Source: Micromonospora lupini
GTDB taxonomy: Bacteria > Actinomycetota > Actinomycetes > Mycobacteriales > Micromonosporaceae
NCBI RefSeq assembly: GCF_026342015.1
Contig: NZ_JAPENL010000002.1
Coordinates: 687,001-751,000 of the forward strand
Length of the DNA stretch: 64,000 nt
Direction of reading: 5' to 3'
Each line of letters opens with the position of its first letter. Within the stretch, counting starts at the first letter, position 1. The translations under genes and the position numbers were made by a program. Positions 35,420 to 42,556 of this stretch are shown here, piece by piece. The notes under the pieces were generated by a model. The model was not told the DNA's origin. It did not search any database and worked only from the letters and a program-made list of their open reading frames with translations.

Positions 35420-35460
35420 CACGGCTCCATCTCGATGCGCCCATGGATTTAGTCACTCAG

Positions 35461-35817
35461 CTAGATCGCGCCGTCCTCCACCTTGCTAAGCATCACGTCG
35501 ACGTCACCGGATCGGATCATCTCTCCCAGGGCCGCCACCATCGCCTCGACACCGGGCCTTGGAACGATGACCAAGTCGGAGCACCAGAAGTACCGACCGC
35601 CACCAGCCTCCCCGGTCCCAGCCCACCTTTGCAGGACGCGACCGATCTCATCCGTCGTCATGAACGTGGCGTAACGATGGGTGCCGTCAGCAAGGTAAAG
35701 GTGCGCATCGATGTTGTCGGCAGTCGCAGGTTCATCGCCCTGGCCGGGCACGAAGCGGACACGAGCGCCCTCGACCATGCGGTCCCATTCCGCCGTCTGA
35801 CTCACGGGAAGCATCAT
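35461..35817 (-). CDS. Hypothetical protein, 118 residues
   Basis: A compact alpha/beta protein: RVRFVPGQGDEPATADNIDAHLYLADGTHRYATFMTTDEIGRVLQRW followed in sequence by YFWCSDLVIVPRPGVEAMV. Order of strands and a helix ending with LGEMIRSGDVDVML resemble small actinobacterial proteins that accompany accessory genes. No family is recognised with certainty. The start codons ATG-ATG at 35817/35814 lack a strong ribosome site. Base composition is less GC-rich than in the flanking core genes. Confidence 0.6.
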   Translation of the reverse strand: MMLPVSQTAEWDRMVEGARVRFVPGQGDEPATADNIDAHLYLADGTHRYATFMTTDEIGRVLQRWAGTGEAGGGRYFWCSDLVIVPRPGVEAMVAALGEMIRSGDVDVMLSKVEDGAI

Positions 35818-36217
35818 CGCAGCTTCGGACGCTCAGCTTGGGAATCGGGTTGATCGTCACTTTCGGTAGACCAACGACCACCATCGCACGGGTCGACAAC
35901 TACAGAGCGTCAGTCTTGCGGCGCTGCTCTCGGTGGTGTTGACCGACCCGCCGCCGCGACCCGCCGCGCGGACCCGGCGTGCCCTTCGCTGCGCCGCGCC
36001 GCTCGGGGCGCGGCCCGACCGGCTGCCGGCCCACGAACACCAACAACCCTCGGCCCCACCGTCTGCGGCGGCCCCGGGCTCACCGCTTCCCGCGCCAGCC
36101 GCCGGGCGTCCTGCGTGGCCGGAGTCGGAGCGCCAGCGGAGCGACGGACGCGCGCCCAGGCGGCGGCGCTTGCGGCCCGTCTCGGGCCGCCTTGAAGACG
36201 TACAGAAACTTTGCACA
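35818..36217. other. Stretch without a recognised gene
   Basis: About 400 bp, extremely GC-rich from roughly 35930 to 36190. Overlapping open frames on both strands are Arg/Pro/Ala-rich and lack ribosome sites, so none is credible. It ends at the direct repeat that bounds the element described next. Confidence 0.6.
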
Positions 36218-36240
36218 ACACCGCCGGCAGTCCGATGTCC

Positions 36241-36286
36241 GGTCTCGGGACCTGCGTGACACATCGGTATCAGGACCTGCGTGACA
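36241..36286 (+). repeat. Left 46-bp terminal inverted repeat
   Basis: Two 21-bp units, 36241-36261 and 36266-36286, both ending acctgcgtgaca, separated by catc. The transposase start lies 21 bp inside. Confidence 0.8.
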
Positions 36287-36307
36287 CTCCGCCGAGTGTT
36301 GGTGGAG

Positions 36308-36700
36308 ATGAGCGTGATGGAACAGCGGTATCGAGCCGTCCAGGACGTGTTTGCCGGATCCACGGTCACGGACGTCGCCGAACGATTCGGGGTCTCCCGT
36401 CAGGCGGTGCATCGCTGGCTGGCCTGGTATGAGCAGGAGGGTCTGGAAGGGCTGGCCGATCGGTCCAGCCGGCCACGTTCCTCGCCTGGGCAGACCCTGC
36501 CGGAGGTGGAGGCGCTGATCTGTGAGCTGCGCCGGAATCATCCTCGCTGGGGTGCCCGTCGCCTGGTCTTCGAACTAGGCCGCCGGGACTGCCCGGGGCC
36601 GGTTCCGTCGCGGATCACGGTGCATCGGGTGCTTATCCGACTCCGCAAACCCGAACCCTCACGCACGGGCCGCACCCCGCAGCACCAGGGTGAGGCTTGA
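36308..36700 (+). pseudogene. Truncated IS481 family transposase (helix-turn-helix part only)
   Basis: 130 residues: MSVMEQRYRAVQDVFAG, helix-turn-helix VTDVAERFGVSRQAVHRWLAWY, the linker LADRSSRPRSSPGQT and the second helical domain (ICELRRNHPRWGARRLVFEL, ITVHRVLIRL). This is the N-terminal DNA-binding half of IS481/IS3-like transposases. The DDE/rve catalytic domain of about 180 residues is absent; the frame stops at 36700 just after the linker. The fragment could still bind the element ends and act as a repressor. Confidence 0.85.
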
Positions 36701-36765
36701 CGCCTCGGCGGTGCCATTCCTAGCTTTGTCGCTCATGAGCTGGAGCAAGAAGACTGGCAGATCAC

Positions 36766-37236
36766 ATGGATAGCATCAGGTTGACGAAGGCGCTCGGCTA
36801 CACCGTCGGCGACCTGCTCCTGATCTCAGCCGAAGCGTTCGACGCGCGGGTCGTCAGGACCACGCCCCAGCGCCTGCTCATCGACTGGCCATGGTGGGAG
36901 GCCGACCCCGAGTCGAACAACTCATGGGACGGCACCGTGGGTTTTCCTCGTGACCCTGATGCTCACGGCTGGCACAACACACCCTGGCGACTGGAGCCCG
37001 ACCCCTCCGAACTTCAAACCGGTGACCCCTGCTTCGTGGGCATCCCACCGACGGAGGTGCGGGTGACCTCCATCGAGAGGTTCGATCCTCCCGCCGACTT
37101 CGGATTCCTACCCCGGCCGGACTACGTGCTTGGGGTGGTTCCTGTCGACACGACCGACGATGACGAAGCGGGCTACGCGCTCTACCTCAACAGTCAAGAG
37201 CCAATCCACATCGAAGTCCTTGCAAACCCCAACTAG
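36766..37236 (+). CDS. Passenger hypothetical protein inside the IS481-like element
   Basis: 156 residues beginning MDSIRLTKALGYTVGDLLL. It is acidic, rich in Trp/Pro/Asp (DWPWWEADPESNN, WHNTPWRLEPDPSEL) and has no transposase motif, helix-turn-helix or membrane segment. The Trp- and Asp-rich beta pattern recalls small immunity-type proteins, but no family can be named with confidence. It starts 65 bp after the transposase fragment and ends 50 bp before the right inverted repeat, so it sits where the catalytic domain of the transposase would be. Confidence 0.6.
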   Translation: MDSIRLTKALGYTVGDLLLISAEAFDARVVRTTPQRLLIDWPWWEADPESNNSWDGTVGFPRDPDAHGWHNTPWRLEPDPSELQTGDPCFVGIPPTEVRVTSIERFDPPADFGFLPRPDYVLGVVPVDTTDDDEAGYALYLNSQEPIHIEVLANPN

Positions 37237-37286
37237 CCAGGGCATGCACAAGCGCTGCCCTGAACGGAAGATCGTCTAGCCGGACG

Positions 37287-37332
37287 TGTCACCCATGTCC
37301 CGAGACTGATCTGTCACGCAGGTCCTGAGACC
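37287..37332 (-). repeat. Right 46-bp terminal inverted repeat
   Basis: Two 21-bp units, 37287-37307 and 37312-37332, separated by gatc. Reverse complement matches the left end at 39 of 46 positions; the outer unit is the better preserved (20 of 21). Confidence 0.8.
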
Positions 37333-37477
37333 CGACACCGCCGGCAGTCCGGCCTGTCCCGTCACGGGAGATGCTTGACGCTCGCGTCCCACCTGATGCC
37401 CGACATGATCCTCAAGGCGCTCGCGGAGGCCTTCACGGTGGGCGACGGTAGGGGCCGCGGTGAGGAACAATGCGCCG

Positions 37478-37867
37478 ATGGACGATCACCGACGCTGTCG
37501 TCTCTTCGTCAGCGACGACGAGCTGGAGCTTGCCGGTCCGCCGGCTGCGCTCCGCGCCCTCAGCCGGCTGCTACGCCATCATGCTGAGCCCTTTGAGGTG
37601 GCGGTCACCGACGGGGCCGTCAGTCAAGAGGCGACTGCAGGCCCGCTGCTCGTCAGTCTGAAAGGCGGGACCAGGCTGCATTTCTCCGGCGGGCGTGAGT
37701 ATCTCGAGATCATCTGGGACGCGCTCGATGGTGTGGCTGAGCAAGCCGAGACCGCCGATGACCGGACCGTCCACCGGCATCAGCACATCGAGTATTTTCC
37801 TGGTGACGACTACCGCTCGCCGGACTCAGTCCCATTGGTCATCGTGTCCGACTGGCCAGAAGCGTAG
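37478..37867 (+). CDS. Imm32-like immunity family protein
   Basis: 129 residues. Features are DDELELAGPPAALRALSRLLRHH at the start, a beta hairpin in the middle and the ending QHIEYFPGDDYRSPDSVPLVIV. The HIEYFP and S-x-PLV motifs are those I associate with the actinobacterial Imm32 immunity family, which protects against polymorphic toxins. No toxin gene is nearby, so it is an orphan, as is common in this family. The ATG at 37478 starts the conserved region. It lies directly beyond the right end of the IS481-like element. Confidence 0.65.
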   Translation: MDDHRRCRLFVSDDELELAGPPAALRALSRLLRHHAEPFEVAVTDGAVSQEATAGPLLVSLKGGTRLHFSGGREYLEIIWDALDGVAEQAETADDRTVHRHQHIEYFPGDDYRSPDSVPLVIVSDWPEA

Positions 37868-37979
37868 GTGCACGACTGGCGTGCGGTGGCACTGACCGTA
37901 ACCAGGGCCACGCGGAGCATGATCATGGTTCTACGGCCCTGGCAGCGGCCTGCTACGCAGGTCAGAGGCTATGCCGCCG

Positions 37980-38234
37980 CTACTTCCAGCGGAAGTGGAC
38001 GAAGAGGCGGCCGAAGTTCTTCGAGTCCTTCTCCACGCGGTGGTAGAGCTGCTTGACGTCCTTCTGGTCGAGGAAGCGCAGCACCCGCTTCTTGAGCTGA
38101 CCCGACCCCTTGCCCGGGATGATCTCCACGAGGGTGGCCTTCTTCGCCACCGCCTCGTCCATGATCCCGCGCAGCGCGCGGTCGATGTCCTGCCCCTTGT
38201 TGAAGATCTCGTGCAGGTCCAGCTTGAGCTTCAT
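37980..38234 (-). CDS. Small Smr (MutS2 C-terminal-like) domain protein
   Basis: 84 residues, a stand-alone Smr domain: LKLDLHEIFNKG opening, VEIIPGKGSGQLKKRVLRFL (nucleic-acid binding loop GKGSGQLK) and HRVEKDSKNFGRLFVHFRW end. Stand-alone Smr proteins are DNA- or RNA-nicking or RNA-binding proteins; the exact substrate of these short actinobacterial forms is unknown. Composition and codon use are those of a core gene, marking the end of the accessory stretch. Confidence 0.85.
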   Translation of the reverse strand: MKLKLDLHEIFNKGQDIDRALRGIMDEAVAKKATLVEIIPGKGSGQLKKRVLRFLDQKDVKQLYHRVEKDSKNFGRLFVHFRWK

Positions 38235-38301
38235 GCCGCAGCCCCCGGCCGGTCAGGTCCCATGTCCGCCATCCTAGGCACGCCCGTCGGCTCCCCCACA
38301 G

Positions 38302-38342
38302 GACGACGAAGGGGCGGCCCGTAGGACCGCCCCTCGCTCGTC
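38302..38342 (-). terminator. Hairpin terminator of the TPR gene
   Basis: Stem aggggcgg (38310-38317) with ccgcccct (38327-38334), extended outward by gacga/tcgtc. It lies just past the stop of the minus-strand gene at 38356. Confidence 0.65.
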
Positions 38343-38355
38343 ACCGGGTTCGCGC

Positions 38356-38724
38356 TCAGCGAGTGCCGCCCACGCGAGTCTCCACCCGCTGTAGCGCGAT
38401 CCGGTAGTCGTCGTTGGCCGGGTACATCGCCGCGGCGATCCGCAGGTGCCGCAGCGCGTCGGTGTGCCGGTTCAGCCGCTCAAGCGTCCGGCCCAGCACG
38501 TGGTGCGCGTAGTGGTCGCTCGGGTCCCGGTCGACCAACTCCCGTAGCTGCTCCTCGGCCCGGTTGAGCTGGGCCGACTGGAAGTACGCCCGGGCGAGCA
38601 GCTGCCGGACGGCCGCGTTGCCGGGTTCGGCGTCCACGATCGGCTCCAGCAGTCGGGCCGCTCCGCTCGGGTCACCGGTCTCGAAGAACATGGTCGCCCG
38701 CCGGTAGTCCGCCAGAAGATCCAT
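38356..38724 (-). CDS. Small TPR protein
   Basis: 122 residues made of three tetratricopeptide units (ADYRRATMFFETGDPSGAARLL, ARAYFQSAQLNRAEEQL, HVLGRTLERLNRHTDALRHL) and a short C-terminal helix. TPR folds mediate protein contacts; no partner is evident. The ATG has a strong ribosome site (gaggaggtgg). The layout, a small cytoplasmic TPR protein next to glucokinase, is common in Micromonospora-like genomes by recollection. Confidence 0.88.
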   Translation of the reverse strand: MDLLADYRRATMFFETGDPSGAARLLEPIVDAEPGNAAVRQLLARAYFQSAQLNRAEEQLRELVDRDPSDHYAHHVLGRTLERLNRHTDALRHLRIAAAMYPANDDYRIALQRVETRVGGTR

Positions 38725-38813
38725 CTGCCCACCTCCTCGGGTCGCGCCGTCACCTGTTCCGACGCTGGCACAACACTCGGCGTTTGGCGACTGTTCCCCG
38801 GGTCGAAATCGGG

Positions 38814-39584
38814 TCAGGTGCGGGCGTCGCGACGGCCGGCGGCCAGCTCCCAGGCGCGGACGCCGCCGACGATCCCAGCCGTGTTCGGCACCACCACCAC
38901 ATCGTCGCCCATCCGGGCCAGCTGCTCCGGCCGGATCAGCCGGGAGTTGCCCCCGCCCAGGTAGAGCCGGTCCCACCGGAACACCGGGCGCAGCCCGTCC
39001 ACCACCTGCCGGATCCGCCGGGACCAGAAGGCGTCGCCGAGCCGCCGACGCTCCGGCTCGCCCACGTACGTGTCGTAGGTGGTGCCCCAGCGCACCGGCG
39101 CGTGCGACAGCTCCAGGTGCGGTGCGAGCACCCCGCCGTCGAAGAGGGCACTGCCCAGCCCCGTCCCCAGGGTCAACACCAGCTCGCAGCCGGTACCGGC
39201 GACCACACCCGCACCGTGCACCTCGGCGTCGTTGAGCACCAGCGCCGGCACACCGAACGCGTCGGCCAGCGCGCCCCGCGCGTCCCAGCCGGACCACTCG
39301 GCCTGTAGGTCCGGGTCGACGCGGGAGCGGGGCCCGCTGCGGGTGACGTAGTGCGGGGTGGCCACCACCACCCCGTGCCGGATCATGCCGGGCACGCCGA
39401 CCGTCAACCTGTCCGCCGTGGGCAGCCGCCCACCCAGCTCCCGCAGGGTCCGAACGAACAGGGCGGGAGGCAGCGGGTACGGGGTCGGCACCCGCAGCGG
39501 CCGGGCCCGCATCGTGCCGGCCTCGTCGAGGACCGACGCCTTGATGCCGCCGCCACCGCAGTCGATCGCCAGAGTGGTCACCAC
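38814..39584 (-). CDS. ppgK: Polyphosphate glucokinase-like ROK kinase
   Basis: 256 residues, typical PpgK length. N-terminal phosphate-binding loop LAIDCGGGGIKASVLD, LTVGVPGMIRHG, the NDAEVHGAG catalytic region (Asp acts as general base) and adenosine loop LTLGTGLGSALF. PpgK uses polyphosphate and often ATP to make glucose-6-phosphate. The start ATG at 39584 is 62 bp from the divergent ABC-F gene. No ROK zinc-binding cysteine cluster is present, which fits PpgK and not NagC-type members. Confidence 0.85.
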   Translation of the reverse strand: MVTTLAIDCGGGGIKASVLDEAGTMRARPLRVPTPYPLPPALFVRTLRELGGRLPTADRLTVGVPGMIRHGVVVATPHYVTRSGPRSRVDPDLQAEWSGWDARGALADAFGVPALVLNDAEVHGAGVVAGTGCELVLTLGTGLGSALFDGGVLAPHLELSHAPVRWGTTYDTYVGEPERRRLGDAFWSRRIRQVVDGLRPVFRWDRLYLGGGNSRLIRPEQLARMGDDVVVVPNTAGIVGGVRAWELAAGRRDART

Positions 39585-39646
39585 GCCGTTGAGTCTGCCC
39601 GCTGCCGTCGGCTCTTATGCGAGCAGCCGGATAGGCTGCCGTCCTG

Positions 39647-41284
39647 ATGAGCGCCACGATGATCGTCAAGGACCTGGCCGCCGGGCACGGGGACCGCCCA
39701 CTCTTCTCCGGGCTGGACCTGGTCGTCGCCCCGGGCGACGTGGTCGGCCTGGTCGGGCCGAACGGGGCCGGCAAGTCGACGCTGCTGCGTACCCTCGCCG
39801 GGTTGTTGCCGGTCGAGGCCGGCAACGTGCGACTCAGCCCGCCCACCGCGAGCGTCGGGCACCTGCCGCAGGAGCCGGAACGGCGGCCGGGCGAGACGGT
39901 ACGCGACTTCCTGGCCCGCCGGACCGGGGTGACAGCCGCGCAGGCGGCCCTGGACGCGGCGACCGAGGCGCTGACCGCCGGGACGGCAGGCGCGGACGAC
40001 GCCTACGCCGACGCGTTGGAGCGCTGGCTCGCCCTCGGCGGCGCGGACCTGGACGAGCGCGCCGAGCAGGTGAGCGCGGACCTGGGCCTCGCGGTCGACC
40101 TGGACCACCCGACGACCGGGCTCTCCGGCGGCCAGGCCGCCCGCGCCGGGCTCGCGTCGCTGCTGCTCAGCCGGTACGACGTGTTCCTGCTCGACGAGCC
40201 GACAAACGACCTGGACCTGGCCGGCCTGGAGCGGCTGGAGGAGTTCGTCACCGGGTTGCGGGCCGGCACGGTGCTGGTCAGCCACGACCGGGAGTTCCTC
40301 ACCCGCACGGTGACCAGAGTGGTGGAGCTGGACCTGGCGCAGCAGCAGGTGCACCACTACGGCGGCGGCTACGCGGCCTACCTGGAGGAGCGCGAGGTCG
40401 CGCGGCGGCACGCCCGCGCGGACTTCGAGGAGTACGCCGACACCAAGGCCGGCCTGGAGGCGCGGGCCCGCACCCAGCGCGGCTGGATGGAGAAGGGCGT
40501 GAAGAACGCCCGCCGCAAGGCCACCGACAACGACAAGATCGGCCGCAAGTTCCGCAGCGAGTCGAGCGAGAAGCAGGCCGCCAAGGCCAAGCAGACGGAA
40601 CGGCTTATCGAACGGCTCGACGTGGTCGAGGAGCCCCGCAAGGAGTGGGAGCTGCGGATGGAGATCGCCGCCGCGCCCCGCGCCGGCGCCGTCGTGGCCA
40701 CGCTGCGCTCCGCCGTGGTACGCCGGGGAGGGTTCACCCTCGGGCCGGTCGACCTTCAGATCGACTGGGCGGACCGGGTCGCGGTGACCGGGGCGAACGG
40801 CTCGGGCAAGTCCACCCTGCTGGCCGCGCTGCTCGGGCGGCTGCCACTTGACGAGGGCACCGCCTCGCTCGGGCCGGGCGTGGTGGTCGGCGAGGTCGAC
40901 CAGGCCCGGGGACTGTTCCTCGGCGACGTACCGCTGATCGACGCGTTCCACGCGGCCGTACCGCACCTGTCTCCGGCGGACGCGCGGACCCTGCTGGCCA
41001 AGTTCGGCCTGCGGGCGGCGCACGTGCCGCGACCGGCGGCCACCCTGTCCCCCGGTGAGCGGACCCGGGCGGCGCTGGCGCTGCTCCAGGGCCGCGGGGT
41101 CAACCTGCTGGTGCTCGACGAGCCCACCAACCACCTGGACCTGCCCGCCATCGAGCAGCTCGAATCGGCGCTGGCCAGCTACCCCGGCACGCTGCTGCTG
41201 GTCACCCACGACCGGCGGATGCTGGCCGCCATCGAGACGAACCGTCGACTGCGGGTGGACGCCGGGCGGATCGCCGAGGATTGA
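39647..41284 (+). CDS. ABC-F family ATPase
   Basis: 545 residues with two ABC domains on one chain and no membrane segment. First: Walker A GPNGAGKST, signature LSGGQAARAGL, Walker B VFLLDEPTNDLDL. Second: Walker A GANGSGKSTLL, signature LSPGERTRAAL, Walker B LLVLDEPTNHLDL. The charged linker (about 235-330, WMEKGVKNARRKATDNDK) is the P-site tRNA interaction motif of ABC-F ribosome factors. Members either rescue stalled ribosomes or protect against ribosome-binding antibiotics; which applies is not decided by the sequence. Confidence 0.93.
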   Translation: MSATMIVKDLAAGHGDRPLFSGLDLVVAPGDVVGLVGPNGAGKSTLLRTLAGLLPVEAGNVRLSPPTASVGHLPQEPERRPGETVRDFLARRTGVTAAQAALDAATEALTAGTAGADDAYADALERWLALGGADLDERAEQVSADLGLAVDLDHPTTGLSGGQAARAGLASLLLSRYDVFLLDEPTNDLDLAGLERLEEFVTGLRAGTVLVSHDREFLTRTVTRVVELDLAQQQVHHYGGGYAAYLEEREVARRHARADFEEYADTKAGLEARARTQRGWMEKGVKNARRKATDNDKIGRKFRSESSEKQAAKAKQTERLIERLDVVEEPRKEWELRMEIAAAPRAGAVVATLRSAVVRRGGFTLGPVDLQIDWADRVAVTGANGSGKSTLLAALLGRLPLDEGTASLGPGVVVGEVDQARGLFLGDVPLIDAFHAAVPHLSPADARTLLAKFGLRAAHVPRPAATLSPGERTRAALALLQGRGVNLLVLDEPTNHLDLPAIEQLESALASYPGTLLLVTHDRRMLAAIETNRRLRVDAGRIAED

Positions 41285-41322
41285 TCCGTGCCCGCGGGCC
41301 GGCGCGGGGTGAGAATGACGCC

Positions 41323-41643
41323 ATGCTCAAGTGGGAGTACGCCCTGCTGGTCCGCCGCCGCCAGGCGGCTACCAACGACCTCGGCTGGGAGGTCGTCTTC
41401 GTCTGGTACGGCCCGGACGGCTCGATGGTCGACGTGACGCCCTACGGCGACACCTCGCTGGCCCACCTGAACCGGGCCGGTGACCAGGGCTGGGAGTTGG
41501 TCGCGATGAGCGAGGACCCTTCGCTGCCCGGCAACCACGAACTGCACCGCTACCACCTCAAGCGGCCGAAAACCGCCGCTCCCCCGCCCCGGCAGCGCAT
41601 GCGCGGCGGAGGCCGACCGGGCCGCCGTACCCTCTCGGGCTGA
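41323..41643 (+). CDS. Hypothetical protein, 106 residues
   Basis: Small protein starting MLKWEYALLVRRRQAATNDL, with a WEVVFVWYGPDGSMVDVTPYG strand pair and DQGWELVAMSED, then a basic Gly/Arg/Pro tail from residue 82. The WEY...GWELV pattern is that of the DUF4177-like fold (small alpha/beta proteins of unknown role). It begins 39 bp after the ABC-F gene and might be cotranscribed. Confidence 0.7.
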   Translation: MLKWEYALLVRRRQAATNDLGWEVVFVWYGPDGSMVDVTPYGDTSLAHLNRAGDQGWELVAMSEDPSLPGNHELHRYHLKRPKTAAPPPRQRMRGGGRPGRRTLSG

Positions 41644-41722
41644 TCCCGTTTCGCTCCCTGAGCGGGGCCGAGCGGGCATACCGGGCGCGAATGCGGGTAA
41701 CGCGCGGCGGGAGGTGGCCCGA

Positions 41723-42448
41723 ATGGTCGCTTTGGCACAGACTCCGCCCTCGGCCGACCGGCTGCGGTTGATCGACGAATCCCTCGCGCAGGCGTGGGCG
41801 GACCAGATCCGGCACGACGATCGGCTGCGCGGTCTGGCGGTCGAGGTGCGCTTCGACCGGGGGGTCGCCCATCTCAGCGGCGAGGTGGCCGAGCCCGGAG
41901 AACTCCGGCTGGTACGCGACCTGGTGGGACGGCTGGCCGGCGTCTACGGCGTCTGGTGCCGGGTCGGGGTCGGCGGGCGCAAGCCCGTGGTGGTGGACCT
42001 CGGCTGCGGGCCGACCAAGCAGTGGTCGGGCAACCTGGGTTTGGACATCTACCCCGCGCCGGGAGTGGACGCGGTGGCGGATCTCTCCGGCTCGCTGCCG
42101 CTCGCCGACAACTCGGTGGACGTCCTGTTCGCGGTGCACATCCTGGAGCACCTGATCGACTTTCTGCCCCTGGTGGACGAGTGTCACCGGGTGCTGCGCC
42201 CGGACGGCGTACTCCACGTCATGAGCCCCTGGTGGGGGCATGTCAACGCGGTGGCCGACCCGACCCACGTCCGGTTGATGGACGTGCAGACGTTCAAGGG
42301 GATCTGTCAGCTCCGCCCTCCGGGCACCCCGCGGTGGTTCCCACTGCACGCCGGTTGCGACGGCGCCTCCATCTTCGCCGACCTGACCCCCCTCCCCCCG
42401 GAAGCGGACCCCGCACCCCCCACCCACCTGGCCCGCTTCTTCGACTAA
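41723..42448 (+). CDS. BON-domain / SAM methyltransferase fusion
   Basis: 241 residues. Residues about 10-80 look like a BON domain (VEVRFDRGVAHLSGEVAEPG, VRDLVGRLAGVYGVWCRV), which usually binds lipids or sits in exported proteins. Residues about 90-240 are a class I methyltransferase: VVDLGCGPTKQW (SAM loop), LGLDIYPAPG and an LFAVHILEHL post-II motif followed by VLRPDGVLHVM. No signal peptide is present. The ATG is set by a cgggagg ribosome site. Ends before a perfect hairpin. Substrate unknown. Confidence 0.75.
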   Translation: MVALAQTPPSADRLRLIDESLAQAWADQIRHDDRLRGLAVEVRFDRGVAHLSGEVAEPGELRLVRDLVGRLAGVYGVWCRVGVGGRKPVVVDLGCGPTKQWSGNLGLDIYPAPGVDAVADLSGSLPLADNSVDVLFAVHILEHLIDFLPLVDECHRVLRPDGVLHVMSPWWGHVNAVADPTHVRLMDVQTFKGICQLRPPGTPRWFPLHAGCDGASIFADLTPLPPEADPAPPTHLARFFD

Positions 42449-42484
42449 CCCCACCCACCACCCACCCCACCCCACCCACCTGTT

Positions 42485-42550
42485 CCCGGTGATCAAGAGG
42501 TTTGCGTCAAGGTGAGCGGCATTTCTGACGCAAACCTCTTGATCACCGGG
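42485..42550. repeat. Perfect 25-bp-stem hairpin, copy 1 of a dispersed palindromic repeat
   Basis: Arms 42485-42509 and 42526-42550 are perfect reverse complements around a 16-nt loop. The core gtgatcaagaggtttgcgtc recurs at 53708-53767. It separates the convergent methyltransferase and LacI genes and can act as a bidirectional terminator. Confidence 0.9.
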
Positions 42551-42556
42551 GCATGG

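Larger units (their letters stand above)
36218..37351 (+). mobile_element. Non-autonomous IS481-like element carrying a passenger gene
   Basis: A 1,092-bp core (36241-37332) is bounded by 46-bp terminal inverted repeats (36241-36286 and 37287-37332) that match at 39 of 46 positions. Each end is itself a doublet of a 21-bp motif (ggacctgcgtgaca core) separated by 4 bp. Outside lies a 17-bp direct repeat (acaccgccggcagtccg at 36218-36234 and 37335-37351), probably a target duplication or pre-existing repeat. Inside, only the transposase N-terminus remains (36308-36700), followed by an unrelated gene (36766-37236) where the DDE domain should be. Confidence 0.75.

Noticed and set aside
35441-35453. 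Shared ccatggatttagt string with the hairpin at 8.2 kb
   Set aside because: Only about 12 bp are shared, without the surrounding arms, so chance is likely.
35910-36259. Overlapping small open frames on both strands
   Set aside because: Extreme GC, Arg/Pro/Ala composition, no ribosome sites, no conserved motif.
37376-37477. Possible gene fragment MTLASHLMPDMILKALAEAF after the IS-like element
   Set aside because: Short stretch reads like protein, but it has no clear start or partner fragment and could not be assigned.
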